A stretch of 64,000 nt of DNA from Amycolatopsis oliviviridis (GCF_014654365.1 NZ_BNAY01000005.1:655871-719870), one strand, 5' to 3'. Positions 27,002 to 36,529 are shown, counted from the stretch's first letter. A program made the numbers and translations. Notes: a model not told the origin generated them from the sequence alone.

Positions 27002-27613
27002 ATGAAGATCACCGGATTCACCGAACCGGACCCCTCCGGCTGGGACTCGCTCTATCAGGGCACCGAACGCGAGGCTTTCGATTCACCGGGCCGGTTCGAA
27101 CTGAGCTCGATCAGCACGATCATGCCGCGGCGCCCGGCCAAGCCGCCGGAGCCCGTCCCTTCGCCGGTGTCGCCGCCTCCGCTGCCCGCGTCGATGCCCT
27201 CGCCGATCCGCCAGTCGCCGCCGCCGTCCAGGACGGAGAGCGCCGCCGCGCCCGCTTCGGTCTACCTTCCGTCTTCGGGCTCCCGGGTCCGGCCCTACAC
27301 GCGCACCGGCGGGCGCACCCGCACCGCGCACGACCTGGCGCTGGAGGCACTGGTTTCGACCAGTGACGACGGCCGCCGGTATCGCGGCGTGCGGACCATG
27401 GAGCACCGGCAGATCTGCGACCTCTGCCTGGACACCCGGTCGATCGCGGAGATCGCCGCGCACCTGCGGCTGCCACTGGGCGTCGTGAAGGTGCTCGTCG
27501 GCGACATGGCGGACGCGGGCCTGGTGCTGATCCACCAGACCGAGCTGATCCTGGGCGACTCCTCCTCGCGCGCTTTCATGGAGCGCGTCCTTCAGGGCCT
27601 CCGGGCCCTCTGA
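27002..27613 (+). CDS. DUF742 protein (CvnC type), second copy
   Basis: A 203-residue protein with C-terminal DUF742 (VRPYTRTGGRTRTAHDLALE, then HRQICDLCLDTRSIAEIA, GVVKVLVGDMADAGLVLIH) after a Pro/Ser-rich linker of about 90 residues. The linker is unlike the acidic extension of the first copy, while the DUF742 part is strongly conserved. The gene is 6 bases from the roadblock gene and ends just before a half copy of palindrome family B. Confidence 0.9.
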   Translation: MKITGFTEPDPSGWDSLYQGTEREAFDSPGRFELSSISTIMPRRPAKPPEPVPSPVSPPPLPASMPSPIRQSPPPSRTESAAAPASVYLPSSGSRVRPYTRTGGRTRTAHDLALEALVSTSDDGRRYRGVRTMEHRQICDLCLDTRSIAEIAAHLRLPLGVVKVLVGDMADAGLVLIHQTELILGDSSSRAFMERVLQGLRAL

Positions 27614-27619
27614 CCGCCT

Positions 27620-27641
27620 GCATTTCGTCCTCTGAATGCGG
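27620..27641. repeat. Half copy of palindrome family B (B2)
   Basis: Only the left arm is present: the bases from 27620 match the left arms of B1, B3 and B4 through CGTCCTCTGAATGCGG. No right arm follows within 200 bases. It lies 7 bases after the second DUF742 stop and immediately before the remains of the gene at 27658. A deletion that removed the right arm together with the start of the next gene is the simplest explanation. Confidence 0.75.
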
Positions 27642-27657
27642 GCTTCGCTGCCTCGTA

Positions 27658-28171
27658 GCTGGCAGCCGCGGTCTTCGACCGAGCGGTCCACGACGAGGTC
27701 CGTCTGGTCATGTCGGAGCTTCGAGGCAGGCGGCGCATCCCGAAACTCCACTGGAACGAGATGGATCCGGCGGAACAGGAGGCTGCTGTCAAGACACTCG
27801 CCGGCCTCGACGGCTTTCACCTCGTCGCGATCGGATCCCCGGTACCCCGGCGACGGCAGGAACGTGCCCGTGCCCGCTGTCTCCGGCGGTTGGTTCTCGA
27901 ACTCTCCGCGTTCGACGTCGAGCTGCTCGTCCTCGAGTCACGCACAGCCACGTTGAACGCTCGGGACGTCGAAACGGTCAAAGGCGCCCGGTTCGACCTT
28001 CCGAAGGGCACCGCTTTCCGGGTCGCCCACGAGCCGGGCAAAGACGAACCTTTGCTTTGGGCGGCGGACATCGTCGCCGGTGCGATCAAGGCAGGGAAGG
28101 ACGGGCGCCTCGGCTACCGCCGGTTGATCGAGGATCTCGTGTACGAGATAGCCGTCGAGACGGACTGCTAG
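27658..28171 (+). pseudogene. 5'-truncated gene resembling DUF3800-like proteins
   Basis: The open frame runs from just after a TAG at 27655 and encodes LAAAVFDRAVHDEVRL before the first ATG at 27710, which has no good ribosome site. Blocks resembling my memory of DUF3800-like proteins are RRQERARARCLRRLVLEL, LLVLESR and EPLLWAADIVAGAI near the end. The usual N-terminus with a D-E-S-type motif is missing. With the half palindrome directly upstream, this looks like a remnant. A functional 153-residue protein starting at 27710 cannot be excluded. Confidence 0.5.
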
Positions 28172-28179
28172 CGGACATG

Positions 28180-28225
28180 CGTAAGGCCAGGGTCCCGGTC
28201 TGCCCCGGGTGCACCTGGCCTTGCG
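28180..28225. terminator. Hairpin between convergent genes
   Basis: The arms CGTAAGGCCAGG (28180-28191) and CCTGGCCTTGCG (28214-28225) pair over 12 bp with one wobble, enclosing a GC-rich inner region. It lies 9 bases after the stop of the truncated gene and 78 bases before the stop of the minus-strand gene at 28303. This fits a bidirectional terminator. Confidence 0.6.
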
Positions 28226-28302
28226 ACTCGCCTGACGTCCGCGACGTCACGCTCCGAACACAGTTTAGACCAGTCGTCGCGGCAAAGCACGCCACCGCGA
28301 AG

Positions 28303-30546
28303 TCAGTCTTCGACGAGGGCGGCCGAAGTGATCCGGTGCAGCGGGTACCGCTCGTTGTCGGTCCCTTCGAGCACTCCGCCGCCGACCCGCATCGGCCGCA
28401 CGACCCGCTGGCTCGCCGTCCCGCGTGAGTCGACGAATCCGATCCACACCTCGCGGCGCTCCATGGTCGCTTGGGAAAGCAGCGCCAGCGTCGCGGACGT
28501 GTCCCCGGCACCACCGCCCTGTGGCGCGCGCACCGTCTCGCCGCGACGACGCGCCGAAGCGGCGTCACCGGCCCGGACGTGCGCGACGATCTTGCCGACC
28601 TGATCGTCCGTCAGCCCGGCTGGCTCTCCAGGGGCCCGACGCGCGGCACGCGCCTTCGCGGGCAGGCGACGTCCGGACGGCCTGATGTCCATGACACGTC
28701 CGTCGGGGCCTTCGGCGGCCGGAGCGAACCCGGCGGCGCGAAGGGCGTCGAGGACTTCGGCGAGCGGGTACGCGCTGATGAGCACCGTCGGCGCGATCAT
28801 GCGCAAGCCGTACTCGGTCGCGACAGGGCTGCCCATGACCTCCGCGAGCAGCGACGCGTCGTCACAGCGCAGGAAAGACTCGGCGGCCCCGCCGCGCAGC
28901 CGCCCGTGCCGCCGGGCGACGTCGTCGATCAGGTAGCTCAACGACTGGGGTACCGGCGTCGCCGACTTCGCGGTGAACAGCTGGTGCAGTTCGCCCGCGG
29001 TCCGCCCGGTGTCGAGCGCGCGCCGCACGGAGGTCTCGGTGATCCGGTAGACGGTCGCGTGCCCGGCCGATTCGATGTCGGCGACGGCGATCATCTCGGC
29101 CGCGAGGTCGGCTTCCAGCGGTCCCGGCGCGACCACCGTCAGGTCGGCCTGGACCAGGACGTGGTCCACCGGCCGCGGCAGCGCGTCCAGCATCGCCTCG
29201 ACGGCGCCGGGCCGGTCCTCGGCCAGCAGGGCCCGCGTCGCCGTGGTCAGCCCGCCGAGCCCGATCAGGCCGAGCGCGGCCCCCTCGGCCATCGTCCAGC
29301 GCACGGTCTCGTCCCGCAGCCGCCCGCCTCGCCGCGGCGCGCGCCAGGCGAGCGACGCGACCAGTTCGTCGGTGCTCTTCACCCCGGCGCCTTCGGGCAG
29401 CGCGGCCAGGGCGAGCAGGATCCGCCGCCGCGACGTGGGCGCCAGCGGACGGCGCAAGTCCTCCGAAAGCGGCGCGATCGGCTTGTCCTTCGCGTCCCGC
29501 CCGCCGGCGAGACCGGGCAGCCGGGGCAGTTCGAGCCAGGCCTGCGCGACCGTCATCCAGCGCTGCGCCGTCGGCGAGGCGAGCCACGAATCCGTGAGCG
29601 TCGTCGGCACCCATTCCGGCGCGGTCGCCTCGCTGTCGGCCACCAGCCCGGCGCCGACGGCGATCTCCGCCAGCAGGGTCACCCGCGTCTCGTCGACGTC
29701 GAGATCCTTGGCGAGCTTCTTCAGTTCGCGGACCCCGAGCCCGCCGGACTTCAGCACCGGCGGCGGCGTCTCCGACCAAGAGCGGAGCATGGTTTCGGTC
29801 TGGCGCAGGAACTCCATCGCCTCGCCCGCCGCCGTCGAGTCCACTGTGGATGACTGATGCGGGTGGACGGGGAGTTCTGGTTCGCGCAGCGACGCACGAT
29901 CGAACACCGACCCGCCGCGCAGGGCGATCCCGATCTCGCGCGGCAGTTCGACGGTCTGATCGTCCCGGCGCAGCAACAGCCCCCGGGCGAGCAGGCGCTG
30001 GACCGGGTTCTGCGCCCGCTCCAGCGGGACGTCGGCCGACGCGTCGCGGGTGCGGCCGATCGGCGGTCCGGCGGCCAGCGTCGTCAGCAGGGCTCGCTCG
30101 TCCTCGCCGACCTCCGCGAGCGCGGCCTCGATGTCCGTCCCGGCGAGCGAGGGCGAAGACGATCCCAATCCGGCGGGGAAGGGGCCGAGCGCGTCTCGGG
30201 CCGACGGCGGGACGCGCAGCGCGTCGTCCTCGCCCCAGACCAGCGCGCGTGCGCGCAGCAGGGCCAGCGCCTCGCCGATCTCGGTGCCGGTGAGCCGCGC
30301 GACCTCGGCCGCGGCGACCGGATCGGTGTCCGCTCCGGCGAGCAGCAGCGCGTCGAGCACGGCGAGGGTGAAGGTGTCGAGGTCTTCGCAGGCGCGCGCG
30401 ACGGAACCCGGCGTGCCGGCCCGGGTGGCGAGCACGATGGTGTCGGACGGGGGCGGCGTGGACAGGTCGCGACGCGTGCGCAGCAGTGCGGCGAGGGCGT
30501 CGTCGGACTCCTGGCGCAGCCAGTCCGCCAGGGAGGGCGCGGGCAT
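28303..30546 (-). CDS. Helicase-associated protein (Helicase_C_3 / XPB-Ssl2-like)
   Basis: A 747-residue protein like mycobacterial Rv0862c, as I recall it. It has no Walker motifs. A winged-helix-like N-terminal half (SLADWLRQESDDALAALL start) is followed by a Helicase_C_3 region around residues 455-620 (HVLVQADLTVVAPGPLEADL, then HATVYRITETSVRRAL). The end carries a WYL-like block, VWIGFVDSRGTASQRVVRPM. It is thought to act with the XPB helicase. Here the XPB gene lies about 20 kb away (7002-8648), whereas in mycobacteria the two adjoin. Confidence 0.85.
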   Translation of the reverse strand: MPAPSLADWLRQESDDALAALLRTRRDLSTPPPSDTIVLATRAGTPGSVARACEDLDTFTLAVLDALLLAGADTDPVAAAEVARLTGTEIGEALALLRARALVWGEDDALRVPPSARDALGPFPAGLGSSSPSLAGTDIEAALAEVGEDERALLTTLAAGPPIGRTRDASADVPLERAQNPVQRLLARGLLLRRDDQTVELPREIGIALRGGSVFDRASLREPELPVHPHQSSTVDSTAAGEAMEFLRQTETMLRSWSETPPPVLKSGGLGVRELKKLAKDLDVDETRVTLLAEIAVGAGLVADSEATAPEWVPTTLTDSWLASPTAQRWMTVAQAWLELPRLPGLAGGRDAKDKPIAPLSEDLRRPLAPTSRRRILLALAALPEGAGVKSTDELVASLAWRAPRRGGRLRDETVRWTMAEGAALGLIGLGGLTTATRALLAEDRPGAVEAMLDALPRPVDHVLVQADLTVVAPGPLEADLAAEMIAVADIESAGHATVYRITETSVRRALDTGRTAGELHQLFTAKSATPVPQSLSYLIDDVARRHGRLRGGAAESFLRCDDASLLAEVMGSPVATEYGLRMIAPTVLISAYPLAEVLDALRAAGFAPAAEGPDGRVMDIRPSGRRLPAKARAARRAPGEPAGLTDDQVGKIVAHVRAGDAASARRRGETVRAPQGGGAGDTSATLALLSQATMERREVWIGFVDSRGTASQRVVRPMRVGGGVLEGTDNERYPLHRITSAALVED

Positions 30547-30641
30547 AGAGGACCAGGATACCGGGCGGGTGCGGGCCCGGCAGCCACGTTCGGGCAGACT
30601 GTGCCGGAGAGAACGGCTTTGACCATGCTCGGGAGGACGTT

Positions 30642-30824
30642 GTGGCGAAGGGCGAGAACAAGAAGCGCGCGGGGATCGACCCGACGTGGCCCGGTGAGGA
30701 CGGGGAGCACCCCGTCACCGAGCTCGCATCGGATCGGCAGGGCGCCCTGTCCCCGTTCGGCGACGTGACCTTCCCGCTCGACGCGGTGCCCTACGTGCAC
30801 CCCGAGACCGAGATCAACCGGTAG
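30642..30824 (+). CDS. Small conserved hypothetical protein
   Basis: A 60-residue hydrophilic protein, basic at the start (KGENKKRAG) and acidic afterwards, ending in PYVHPETEINR. GTG 30642 has GGGAGG 5 bases before it, and codon use is normal for the region. It diverges from the helicase-associated gene, matching the position of Rv0863 in mycobacteria. No function can be assigned. Confidence 0.7.
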   Translation: MAKGENKKRAGIDPTWPGEDGEHPVTELASDRQGALSPFGDVTFPLDAVPYVHPETEINR

Positions 30825-30925
30825 AAAGCTACTGATCAGTTACCCCCTGCGAGGGTTCGTGGCGGTCGTCACGGGAGTAGGTTTTCGATCGACCTATTCG
30901 AGCGTTCCTCAGCGGGGGTAGTGCC

Positions 30926-32317
<1,392 letters not shown>

Positions 32318-32466
32318 GGCGCGATAGCAAATCTCCCTTGCTCCATTCGGCCGCATCGTCATCACTGAGGCCGACCCCGGGGGCCGACTCCAGGGTGACG
32401 ACTCCGCACATGCCCCGCTCCTAGGCTCGATTTCGACCAAGAAGTCGATCATGACAGGGGTTGGGG

Positions 32467-34005
32467 ATGAATCGCTCTGTCCTGAGCAGAATCGGGACAC
32501 TGACGGCCGCGGTGGTCACCACGGCGGTACTCGTACCGGCCTCGGCGTCCGCCGCGGCCGGTGCGCTGGACTGGGAAGCCTGTCCGGACGCGCCCACACT
32601 GCAGTGCACCACCTTGAAGGTCCCGCTCGACTACCGGAACCCGGGCGGGCCGACCATCGACGTCGCCGTGTCGAAGCTCGCCAGCACCAAGCCGGCGAAG
32701 CGGCGCGGCGTCATGCTGACGAATCCGGGCGGCCCCGGTGGCCCGGGGCTGACGATGCCGGAATCCCTGCGCGCCGCGGGTATGCCGGCGAGTGTGCTCG
32801 ACGCGTACGACATCATCGGGTTCGACCCGCGGGGGATCGGGCACAGCACGCCGGTCACCTGCGATCTCAAGCCCGAGCAGCTGGTCAGCAACGTCCCGCC
32901 GTACGCGCGTGACGCGGCGGCGGTGGCGGATCGGGCGACGCAAGTGGCCGGTGTCGCGAAGCAGTGCGGTGAGTCGAAGACCGCGGGGATCCTGCCGTAC
33001 ATCACCACGGCCAACACCGCCCGCGACATGGACCGGATCCGGGAAGCCCTGGGCGAGAAGAAACTCTCGTACTACGGCGTCTCGTACGGCAGCTATCTCG
33101 GCGCCGTGTATTCGACGCTGTTCCCGCAGCGGACCGACCGCATCGTGCTCGACAGCGTGGTCGGCCCGGGCGGGCTCGACCCGTCGACCTCGCGCCGGCT
33201 CGCGGAGGGTTTCCAGGACCGCTTCCCGGACTTCGCGAAGTGGGCGGCGGCACGGCACGCCAGCTACGGGCTCGGCAGCACTCCGCGGCAGGTGACGGCG
33301 AAGTTCTACGAACTCGCCGCCAAGCTCGACGGCGGCGCGGTCCCCGGCGTGGACGGCGCGGCGTTCCGGATGGGCACGTTCGGCGCGCTGTATTCGACCG
33401 GGTCCTTCCCCACGCTGGCGCAGCAGTGGCAGGCGCTCGACGGCGAAGGCGTGCTGAAGCAGTCCGCTCAGGCCGCGCAGATCGACATGGGCAACGTGCT
33501 GTCCGGCCAGCTGCACGTGGTCTGCAACGACGCGAACTGGCCCGAGAACGTCGGGACCTACCAGCGCAACGTCGAGAAGGACCGGGTCAAGTACCCGATG
33601 TTCGGCGCCGCCGGGGCCAACATCTGGGCGTGCGCGTACTGGCCGTCCGAGTCGATCGAGCCTGCCGTGCGGATCGGCGACCGTGGCCCGTCGAACATCC
33701 TGGTGGTGCAGAACCTGCGTGACCCCGCCACTCCGCTCAGCGGGGCCAAGGAGACACGGCGCGCGCTGGGTGACCGCGCGCGGATGGTGTCGGTCGACGA
33801 CGGCGGGCACGGGGTGTGGCTGAGCTCGGAGAACGCTTGCGGCAACAACGCCGTCAACCGGTTCCTCGTGGACGGCAAGCGTCCCGCGCACGACACGGCC
33901 TGCGCCGCGGACAACGGCGGGTACTTCGGTTCGATGTCGCCGGAGCGGCGCCAGGAACGCGAGAAGGCGCTCGACGAGGTTCGCTCGAAGCAACTGATGT
34001 TCTGA
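32467..34005 (+). CDS. Secreted S33-family tripeptidyl aminopeptidase / alpha-beta hydrolase
   Basis: A 512-residue exported serine hydrolase. The signal peptide ends near ASASAAA (about residue 30). The nucleophile elbow GVSYGSY lies near 207, the oxyanion region is TNPGGPGGPG near 85, and the acid and His fall in NLRDPATP and DDGGHGVW. The C-terminal TAP-like domain is typical of Streptomyces SlpD/E and Tap enzymes, which remove N-terminal tripeptides. ATG 32467 has AGGGG 6 bases upstream. moaC begins 17 bases after the stop, but a shared transcript is uncertain. Confidence 0.88.
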   Translation: MNRSVLSRIGTLTAAVVTTAVLVPASASAAAGALDWEACPDAPTLQCTTLKVPLDYRNPGGPTIDVAVSKLASTKPAKRRGVMLTNPGGPGGPGLTMPESLRAAGMPASVLDAYDIIGFDPRGIGHSTPVTCDLKPEQLVSNVPPYARDAAAVADRATQVAGVAKQCGESKTAGILPYITTANTARDMDRIREALGEKKLSYYGVSYGSYLGAVYSTLFPQRTDRIVLDSVVGPGGLDPSTSRRLAEGFQDRFPDFAKWAAARHASYGLGSTPRQVTAKFYELAAKLDGGAVPGVDGAAFRMGTFGALYSTGSFPTLAQQWQALDGEGVLKQSAQAAQIDMGNVLSGQLHVVCNDANWPENVGTYQRNVEKDRVKYPMFGAAGANIWACAYWPSESIEPAVRIGDRGPSNILVVQNLRDPATPLSGAKETRRALGDRARMVSVDDGGHGVWLSSENACGNNAVNRFLVDGKRPAHDTACAADNGGYFGSMSPERRQEREKALDEVRSKQLMF

Positions 34006-34022
34006 GGACTAGCCTGCTGGGC

Positions 34023-34493
34023 GTGAGTGAACTCAGCCACGTCGACCATACGGGCGCCGCCCGTATGGTCGACGTTTCCGGCAAGACGCCCACCGCCCGC
34101 ACCGCGCTGGCGGGCGGCACCGTGCACACCACGGCCGAGGTGCTCGGCCTGCTGGCGACGGACGGGCTCCCCAAGGGCGACGCCCTCGCGACCGCCCGGA
34201 TCGCGGGCATCATGGGCGCGAAGAAGGTGCCTGAGCTGATCCCGCTCTGCCACCAGATCGCGCTGTCCGGGGTGAAGGTCGAGTTCGCCCTCGACGAGAC
34301 CGCCGTCCACATCACCGCGACGGCGAAGACGAACGACCGCACCGGCGTCGAGATGGAGGCGCTGACCGCCGTCGCCGTCGCCGGGCTGACCTTGCACGAC
34401 ATGATCAAGGCCGTCGATCCGGCGGCGACCCTCGACGACGTCCGCCTGATCCGCAAGGACGGCGGCAAGACCGGGACCTGGGAGCGGCCGTGA
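34023..34493 (+). CDS. moaC: Cyclic pyranopterin monophosphate synthase
   Basis: A 156-residue enzyme of molybdopterin synthesis acting after MoaA. The motifs are ARMVDVS near residue 14, KGDALATARIAGIMGAKK, PLCHQIALSGV, and GVEMEALTAVAVAGLTLHDM with the conserved active-site region. GTG 34023 is the only start placed correctly for the conserved N-terminus; the longer frame upstream overlaps the peptidase gene. It overlaps mog by four bases. Codons 6-18 form a remarkable hairpin (separate entry). Confidence 0.93.
   Translation: MSELSHVDHTGAARMVDVSGKTPTARTALAGGTVHTTAEVLGLLATDGLPKGDALATARIAGIMGAKKVPELIPLCHQIALSGVKVEFALDETAVHITATAKTNDRTGVEMEALTAVAVAGLTLHDMIKAVDPAATLDDVRLIRKDGGKTGTWERP
34039..34075 (+). 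other. Perfect 17-bp-arm hairpin inside the start of moaC
   Basis: The bases at 34039-34055 are the exact reverse complement of 34059-34075, with a 3-base loop (GCC). The hairpin begins 16 bases after the first base of the start codon. It encodes the conserved HVDHTGAARMVDV segment, so half of it is constrained by the protein, but the other half is not known to be. Such a stable stem this close to the start could slow or gate translation of the moaC-mog-moaE message. Confidence 0.8.
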
Positions 34494-34981
34494 ACCGGGT
34501 CGCGAGGGTGATCGTGGCGTCGAACCGCGCCGCGAAGGGTGTCTACGAGGACACGACCGGTCCGGTCATCACGGCCTGGCTCGCCGAACGGGGCTGGGAC
34601 GTGCCGGAACCCGTGGTCGTCGAGGACGGGGAACCGGTCGGCGAGGCCCTGCGGGGCGCCGTCGCGGCCCGGGTCCAGGTGATCGTGACCACCGGCGGCA
34701 CCGGCATCTCGCCGACGGACCGCACCCCGGACGTCACGCGCGCCGTCCTCGACTACGAACTCCCCGGCGTCGCGGACGCGATCCGGGCCGCCGGACTGCC
34801 CAAGGTGCCCACGGCCGTGCTCTCGCGCGGGGTCGCCGGCGTCGCCGGGCGGACCCTGGTGGTGAACCTGCCCGGCTCACGCGGCGGCGTGAAGGACGGC
34901 CTGGGCGTATTGGACGGGATCCTCGACCACGCCGTCGACCAGCTGGCGGGCGGCGACCACCCACGGGAGGCACAGCAGTGA
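34490..34981 (+). CDS. mog: Molybdopterin adenylyltransferase-like protein (MogA/MoaB)
   Basis: A 163-residue cytoplasmic protein that activates molybdopterin by adenylation before metal insertion. The family motifs are VIVTTGGTGISPTDRTPDVT near residue 65 and VVNLPGSRGGVKDGL near 130. GTG 34490 overlaps the moaC stop and its own stop overlaps moaE, so the three genes are translationally coupled. Confidence 0.93.
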   Translation: MNRVARVIVASNRAAKGVYEDTTGPVITAWLAERGWDVPEPVVVEDGEPVGEALRGAVAARVQVIVTTGGTGISPTDRTPDVTRAVLDYELPGVADAIRAAGLPKVPTAVLSRGVAGVAGRTLVVNLPGSRGGVKDGLGVLDGILDHAVDQLAGGDHPREAQQ

Positions 34982-35406
34982 GCGTTCGGGTCGCACGGAC
35001 CGCGGTGGTCGACGAGCCGCTTTCGGTCGAGGAGCACGCCCGGCTGGTGGACGACGCGGCCGCGGGCGCCGTCGTCACCTTCGGTGGGGTCGTGCGGGAC
35101 CACGACGGCGGCCGGTCGGTGGAACGGCTCGCCTACGAGGGCCACCCCTCCGCCTCGGAGGTGCTCGCGGAGGTCGTCGCGGATCTCTCCAGGAAGTGGG
35201 AGGGCGTGCGGGCGGTCGCGGTGAGCCACCGGCTGGGCGCGCTGGCCATCGGGGACGTCGCGCTGGCGTGCGCAGTGGCGGCCGAGCACCGGGGCCAGGC
35301 GTTCGCCGCCTGCTCGGAGCTGGTCGACGAGGTCAAGGCGCGGCTGCCGGTGTGGAAGCACCAGCACTTCAGCGACGGCAGCGACGAGTGGGTCAACTCG
35401 CCGTAG
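34978..35406 (+). CDS. moaE: Molybdopterin synthase catalytic subunit
   Basis: A 142-residue large subunit that, with MoaD, adds dithiolene sulfur to precursor Z. Visible motifs: AGAVVTFGGVVRDHDGG near residue 28, LAYEGHPSASEVL, VAVSHRLGALAIGDVAL and the catalytic Lys region VWKHQHFSDGSDEWV. It is the last gene of the moaC-mog-moaE unit. Its partner moaD is encoded on the opposite strand at 37608. Palindrome A2 follows 34 bases after the stop. Confidence 0.93.
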   Translation: MSVRVARTAVVDEPLSVEEHARLVDDAAAGAVVTFGGVVRDHDGGRSVERLAYEGHPSASEVLAEVVADLSRKWEGVRAVAVSHRLGALAIGDVALACAVAAEHRGQAFAACSELVDEVKARLPVWKHQHFSDGSDEWVNSP

Positions 35407-35440
35407 CGGGTGACCGGGTGTCGCGCCGGTCGTGAGCGAC

Positions 35441-35495
35441 TGCAATGAAGGGGCCTTTCATAGCAAAATTTGCTATGAAAGGCCCCTTCATTGCA
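35441..35495. repeat. Palindrome family A, copy A2
   Basis: Perfect 27-bp arms (35441-35467 and 35469-35495) around one base, the longest of the family. The central CATAGCAAAATTTGCTATG matches A1, but the flanking block is GGGGCC/GGCCCC instead of GGACGC/GCGTCC. Both arms changed together. It lies between the convergent moaE and rpf genes, next to a second hairpin at 35516. Confidence 0.9.
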
Positions 35496-35515
35496 CGCGG
35501 GAGCCCTCGAGACAC

Positions 35516-35559
35516 GACAAAGCCCCACCGCCGGGGGAATGGCGCGGTGGGGCCTTGTC
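35516..35559 (-). terminator. Terminator of rpf
   Basis: The arms GACAA-A-GCCCCACCGC and GCGGTGGGGC-C-TTGTC pair over 15 bp, with one mismatch, around a 12-base loop. It lies about 60 bases after the rpf stop on the minus strand and beside palindrome A2. The moaE side is served by A2, so this hairpin probably serves rpf. Confidence 0.7.
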
Positions 35560-35620
35560 AGCCGTGACGTGGCCACGCGGGGAATCCCGCGGGCATCACG
35601 ACTTACCGGTGCTCAAGAGC

Positions 35621-36256
35621 TCACTTGGTGGCGAGCTTCTGACCGACGACGATGAAGTCGGCGTTCGGCACGTATTCCTTGTTCAGCTCCTGCAGCTTCT
35701 GGAAGCCGCCCTGGACGTTGAACTTGGAGGCGATCTTGGACAGCGTGTCGCCGGCCACGACGGTGTAGTCACCCGCCGGGTTGGAGTTCGCGACATTGGC
35801 GGCCGGAGCCGGCGCCTGCTGCTGCTTCTGGACCGGAGCGGTCGACTTCTTCGGGGTCACCTTCTTGGTGGCCTTCGGGGCGGTCGACTTGGCCTTGGCG
35901 GGGCTGGCGGAGCCGCCCTTCTTGCCGCAGTGCGGCCACGCGCCGATGCCCTGGCCCTGGAGGACCCGCTCGGCGACGGCGATCTGCTGCTCGCGCGAGG
36001 CGTTGTGCGCGCTGCCGGTGCCACCGTAGGCACGCCAGGTGCTCTGCGAGAACTGCAGACCACCGTAGTAGCCGTTACCGGTGTTGGTGTTCCAGTTGCC
36101 GCTGCTCTCGCACTGCGCGATGGCGTCCCAGTTGGTCGCCGACGCGGGGGTCGCGGCGATCGCGAGGGGAGCGCCGACCGCGACGCCCGCAATGGCAACG
36201 CGAGCGATGTGACGGGTGGCGGCGGACATCTTGCGGTGCTTGCCTCGGTAAGACAT
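35621..36256 (-). CDS. Resuscitation-promoting factor with LysM domain
   Basis: A 211-residue secreted muralytic transglycosylase. The signal peptide (1-40) ends in ATPASA. The Rpf domain follows at 41-113 with the catalytic Glu in AIAQCESSG (E50), then GGLQFSQSTWRAYGG and ERVLQGQGIGAWPHCG. A Lys/Pro/Ala-rich linker leads to a LysM domain (about 160-210, YTVVAGDTLSKIASKF) that binds peptidoglycan. This is the RpfA-like member lying between moaE and moaD, as in mycobacteria. A ydaO riboswitch candidate and a Crp-like site precede it. Confidence 0.95.
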   Translation of the reverse strand: MSYRGKHRKMSAATRHIARVAIAGVAVGAPLAIAATPASATNWDAIAQCESSGNWNTNTGNGYYGGLQFSQSTWRAYGGTGSAHNASREQQIAVAERVLQGQGIGAWPHCGKKGGSASPAKAKSTAPKATKKVTPKKSTAPVQKQQQAPAPAANVANSNPAGDYTVVAGDTLSKIASKFNVQGGFQKLQELNKEYVPNADFIVVGQKLATK

Positions 36257-36266
36257 GTGAGTAAAT

Positions 36267-36462
36267 CTCGCTCCCTGCGCCTACGAGCCGGTGCTGAGGG
36301 AAGACCCGTGGGTCTGGCCGGCCGTTTCAGGCCGGCTGACTTCGCCTGACGCACGACGCGTCGGCTCGGTCCCCTCGTCCCTGTCCGGAAATGCTTTCGC
36401 TCGGGGTTGGGTCCGGGAATCCGTCGGACAGGGCTAGGCGCTACGGGTTCCCGGTGTTGCGC
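36267..36462 (-). promoter_or_regulatory. ydaO-type c-di-AMP riboswitch candidate in the rpf leader
   Basis: Read on the minus strand, the leader ends with GGCTCGTAGGCGCAGGGAGC, which matches the conserved 3' part of ydaO RNAs as I remember them from Streptomyces cell-wall hydrolase genes. Upstream are CACCGGGAACCC, the CCAACCCCGAGCGAAAGCA block and GAGGGGACCGAGCC, in the expected order. ydaO elements commonly control rpf genes in actinobacteria. The boundaries are approximate, and no covariance search was done. Confidence 0.72.
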
Positions 36463-36529
36463 GGTCGGTCGGGGCCAACCGAAAAGCGACGGTACGTAAC
36501 GAACGAGCCCAACGGAAATTATTCGAGCC

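Noticed and set aside
8734..28171. Phage defence island in accessory block 1
   Set aside because: No nuclease, methyltransferase, toxin-antitoxin or reverse transcriptase gene is present; contents are signalling, transport and metabolism.
33816..34022. N-terminal extension of moaC into the end of the peptidase gene
   Set aside because: The extension is an out-of-frame reading of the peptidase C-terminus; the conserved MoaC start fits GTG 34023.
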